Positions 62,147 to 64,000 of a stretch of DNA of 64,000 bases are shown piece after piece. Both the position numbers and the translations under genes were made by a program. The notes below the pieces were generated by a model, which had not been told where the DNA came from, did no database searches, and was given only the letters and a program-made list of their open reading frames with translations. The DNA is from Mycolicibacterium austroafricanum. GTDB lineage: Bacteria > Actinomycetota > Actinomycetes > Mycobacteriales > Mycobacteriaceae. The stretch's first letter is position 1, and each line of letters opens with the position of its first letter. The stretch is from the NCBI RefSeq assembly GCF_902705885.1, contig NZ_CACSIP010000001.1, positions 444,683 to 508,682 on the forward strand, read 5' to 3'.

Positions 62147-63340
62147 ATGGCCCACCCCCTGCATTCGCCGACGTTCTACGCAGGCGACCCCTACCCCGCC
62201 TACCGGGAACTGCGGGCCACCGAGCCGGTGTCCTGGAACGCCGAGGCCGGGTTCTGGGCATTGCTGAAGTACGAGGATGTCCGCTACGTGTCGACCAACC
62301 CCGCGCTGTTCTCCTCAGCGAAGGGCATCACCATTCCGGACCCGACGATCGACAACCCGGTGCTCGACGGCAGCCTGATCTTCACCGATCCGCCGCGGCA
62401 CCGGCAACTGCGCAAGCTGATCAACACCGGGTTCACCCGCCGCCAGGTCGCCATCCTGGAACCGAAGTTACGGGCGTTCGCCCGCACGGCACTCGACCAC
62501 ATCACCCCCGGGTCGAGCACCGAGTTCGCCGAGCAGATCGCCGCACCGTTGCCGACCCGGATGATCGCCGAGTTGCTCGGCGCGCCCGACAAGGACTGGG
62601 AGCAGTTCCGGACCTGGTCGGACGCGACGGTGGGCATGGACGACCCGGACGTGGAACTCGACACCTACGCGGCGCTGGGCCAGCTCTACGAGTACTTCCA
62701 GGAACTGATCTCACTGCGCCGGACAGGCGCCCTCGGGGACACCGACGATCTGCTGTCGGTGCTGATCGCCGCCGACGTCGACGGCGTCCGGCTGACCGAT
62801 CAGGACCTGCTGCAGTTCTGCCTGCTGCTGCTGGTCGCGGGAAACGAGACGACGCGCAACCTGATCGCGCTGGGCACGCTGGCTCTGATCGAGAACCCCG
62901 AGCAGTTCGCGCTGCTGCGTGCGCAGCCGGAGCTGATGGCGCCCGCCGTCGAGGAGCTACTGCGCTACACGTCGCCCGTCGCCAACATGTCTCGATGCGC
63001 CACCCGGGACGTCGAGATCCGCGGACAGCTGATCCGCGAAGGCCAGTACGTCACGATGCTCTACGGCTCGGCGAATCGTGATGAAGAGGTGTTCGGCCCG
63101 ACCTCGGAGCAACTGGACATCACCCGCAACCCGAATCCGCACTTGGCATTCGGGTGCGGCGAGCACTCCTGCCTCGGGGCGCAACTAGCCCGCCTGGAGG
63201 CCCGGGTCCTGTTCGAGGAGCTGCTGGTGCGCTTCGAGCGCATCGACCTCGACGGCGCGGTGGTGCGTATGAAGGCGACGATGGTGCCCGGGGTGAAACA
63301 GATGCCGGTGCGGTTGGCGACGACGACGGTCAGCGCGTAG
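62147..63340 (+). CDS. Cytochrome P450
   Basis: A 397-residue bacterial P450. The I-helix oxygen-binding motif is LLVAGNETTRN (about 231-241), the ExxR is EELLR, and the haem loop is FGCGEHSCLG with the axial Cys at residue 342. The conserved FTDPPRHRQLRKLIN is present (about 84). Redox partners are not adjacent. The substrate is unknown. It is the second gene of a TetR operon and converges with egtE, overlapping its stop region by 11 bp. Confidence 0.9.
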   Translation: MAHPLHSPTFYAGDPYPAYRELRATEPVSWNAEAGFWALLKYEDVRYVSTNPALFSSAKGITIPDPTIDNPVLDGSLIFTDPPRHRQLRKLINTGFTRRQVAILEPKLRAFARTALDHITPGSSTEFAEQIAAPLPTRMIAELLGAPDKDWEQFRTWSDATVGMDDPDVELDTYAALGQLYEYFQELISLRRTGALGDTDDLLSVLIAADVDGVRLTDQDLLQFCLLLLVAGNETTRNLIALGTLALIENPEQFALLRAQPELMAPAVEELLRYTSPVANMSRCATRDVEIRGQLIREGQYVTMLYGSANRDEEVFGPTSEQLDITRNPNPHLAFGCGEHSCLGAQLARLEARVLFEELLVRFERIDLDGAVVRMKATMVPGVKQMPVRLATTTVSA

Positions 63341-64000
63341 CTGCGGCCAGTGTCTCGACGAGCGTTTCGAGATCGCTGTCGGTGACGTCGACGTGCGGCG
63401 AGACCCGAAGAGCCGGATGCGTCATCTCCCGCGGGGCCCGTTCCGGGCCCAGATAGGTCGTCACGACGGCGTGCTCGGCGATCAACCGGGCCCGCACCGC
63501 CATCGGGTCTACCCCCTCGGGCGGCCGAAGGGTGGTGATGGCGCTGGGCTCCTCGACCCGCTCGAGAACCGCCCACCCCCGGGTCTCTGCCAGCGCCGTG
63601 CGGGTGGCGGCGCCGACCTCACGCAGCCGGGCCTGTACAAGCTGCGGGCCCGCTGCGACGTACTCACCCAACGCCACCGAAAGTCCCACGTGCAGACCGA
63701 CATTCGCCTCGGCGTGACCGATCCGAAGCCGCGTGGGCTCTGACAGCAGTCCCGGCCGGGTCGCCAGCATGCCGACACCGCGCGGACCCGCAGTCCATTT
63801 CCGTGACGACGAGTACACCGCGTCGGCACCGATGTCGGCGCAGTCCAGATGGCCGAAACCCTGTGCGGCGTCGACGATCAGCGGGATGCCATGGCCCCGG
63901 CACGCGGAGACCATGTCGTGAACCGGCTGCACGACACCGCTGTGACTGCCGAGCACGGTGAAATGCACCAGTGCCGGCGGGCTCGACGCCAGAAACGCCC
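63330..64000 (-). CDS. egtE: EgtE-like PLP-dependent hercynylcysteine sulfoxide lyase, partial
   Basis: This is the C-terminal part (about 223 residues) of a class V aminotransferase-fold enzyme; the N-terminus lies beyond the window. Visible marks are FTVLGSHSGVVQPV, LIVDAAQGFGHLD with the PLP Asp, YSSSRKWTAGPRGVG with the PLP Lys, and RLRIGHAEANVG. This matches EgtE, the last enzyme of ergothioneine synthesis. In M. smegmatis the egt genes lie next to the mno locus (as I recall, egtE is MSMEG_6246), so the rest of egtABCD should follow outside the window. Confidence 0.8.
   Translation of the reverse strand, partial: AFLASSPPALVHFTVLGSHSGVVQPVHDMVSACRGHGIPLIVDAAQGFGHLDCADIGADAVYSSSRKWTAGPRGVGMLATRPGLLSEPTRLRIGHAEANVGLHVGLSVALGEYVAAGPQLVQARLREVGAATRTALAETRGWAVLERVEEPSAITTLRPPEGVDPMAVRARLIAEHAVVTTYLGPERAPREMTHPALRVSPHVDVTDSDLETLVETLAAATR

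Overview
The window looks like a chromosome segment of a Mycobacterium, probably a free-living rapid grower (Mycolicibacterium type). The evidence is high GC, an antigen 85 mycolyltransferase, an MmpL transporter, type VII secretion accessory proteins (EspC-like and EspG-like), F420-dependent and mycofactocin-linked enzymes, and the C-terminal part of the ergothioneine lyase EgtE at the right edge. All function calls were made by reading the sequence and recalling family features; no database search was run.

Left, 1-15.6 kb, accessory. A broken IS1380-type transposase is followed by a PucR-type regulator and a catabolic cluster: hydrolase, thioesterase and TetR on one side of a clear operator, with thiolase-like protein, zinc alcohol dehydrogenase and a carboxymuconolactone-decarboxylase-like protein on the other. 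Then come a membrane protein, a PF10118-type metal hydrolase, two TetR regulators and a large MmpL transporter behind a palindrome. Sampled lines here are visibly lower in GC than the right half. At 15.48-15.82 kb there is a scar of site-specific integration: the 3' half of a tRNA-Pro gene, a strong terminator, the C-terminal tail of a tyrosine integrase and a duplicated integrase-tail sequence.

16-22.7 kb. A TetR/saccharopine-dehydrogenase-like divergent pair precedes a type VII secretion cassette: a small EspC-like protein with a YxxxD motif, a large effector-like protein with a WxG motif and a hydrophobic Gly-rich tail, a translationally coupled membrane protein, a coupled lipoprotein, and a convergent EspG-like chaperone.

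22.8-36 kb. PAP2 phosphatase, a copper-binding cupredoxin with a SHOCT membrane protein, a flavin monooxygenase/MFS operon with its TetR and a near-perfect operator, a DUF5671-type membrane protein coupled to a TetR gene, an antigen 85C-like protein, two coupled MFS transporters facing an ArsR-rhodanese regulator, a paired SMR efflux system, a small acidic protein and an F420-dependent oxidoreductase.

36.3-44.7 kb. The conserved MoxR/DUF58 block (membrane protein, DUF4129, DUF4350, MoxR ATPase, DUF58, SpoIIM-like, RDD). It is interrupted by an AbiEi/DUF559-type gene bracketed by two 60-bp palindromes that are inverted copies of one another.

44.7-51.6 kb. Carotenoid oxygenase, two PadR regulators, an NCS1 permease, a methyltransferase and a glutamate-cysteine-ligase-family enzyme.

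51.6-64 kb. A mycofactocin-dependent alcohol oxidation locus: MftD-like oxidase, MftM-like methyltransferase, the MnoS/MnoR two-component system, two iron-type alcohol dehydrogenases (one the NDMA-dependent type), and an AAA ATPase/VWA pair with histidine-rich tracts that may insert metal. A TetR/cytochrome P450 operon and egtE close the window.
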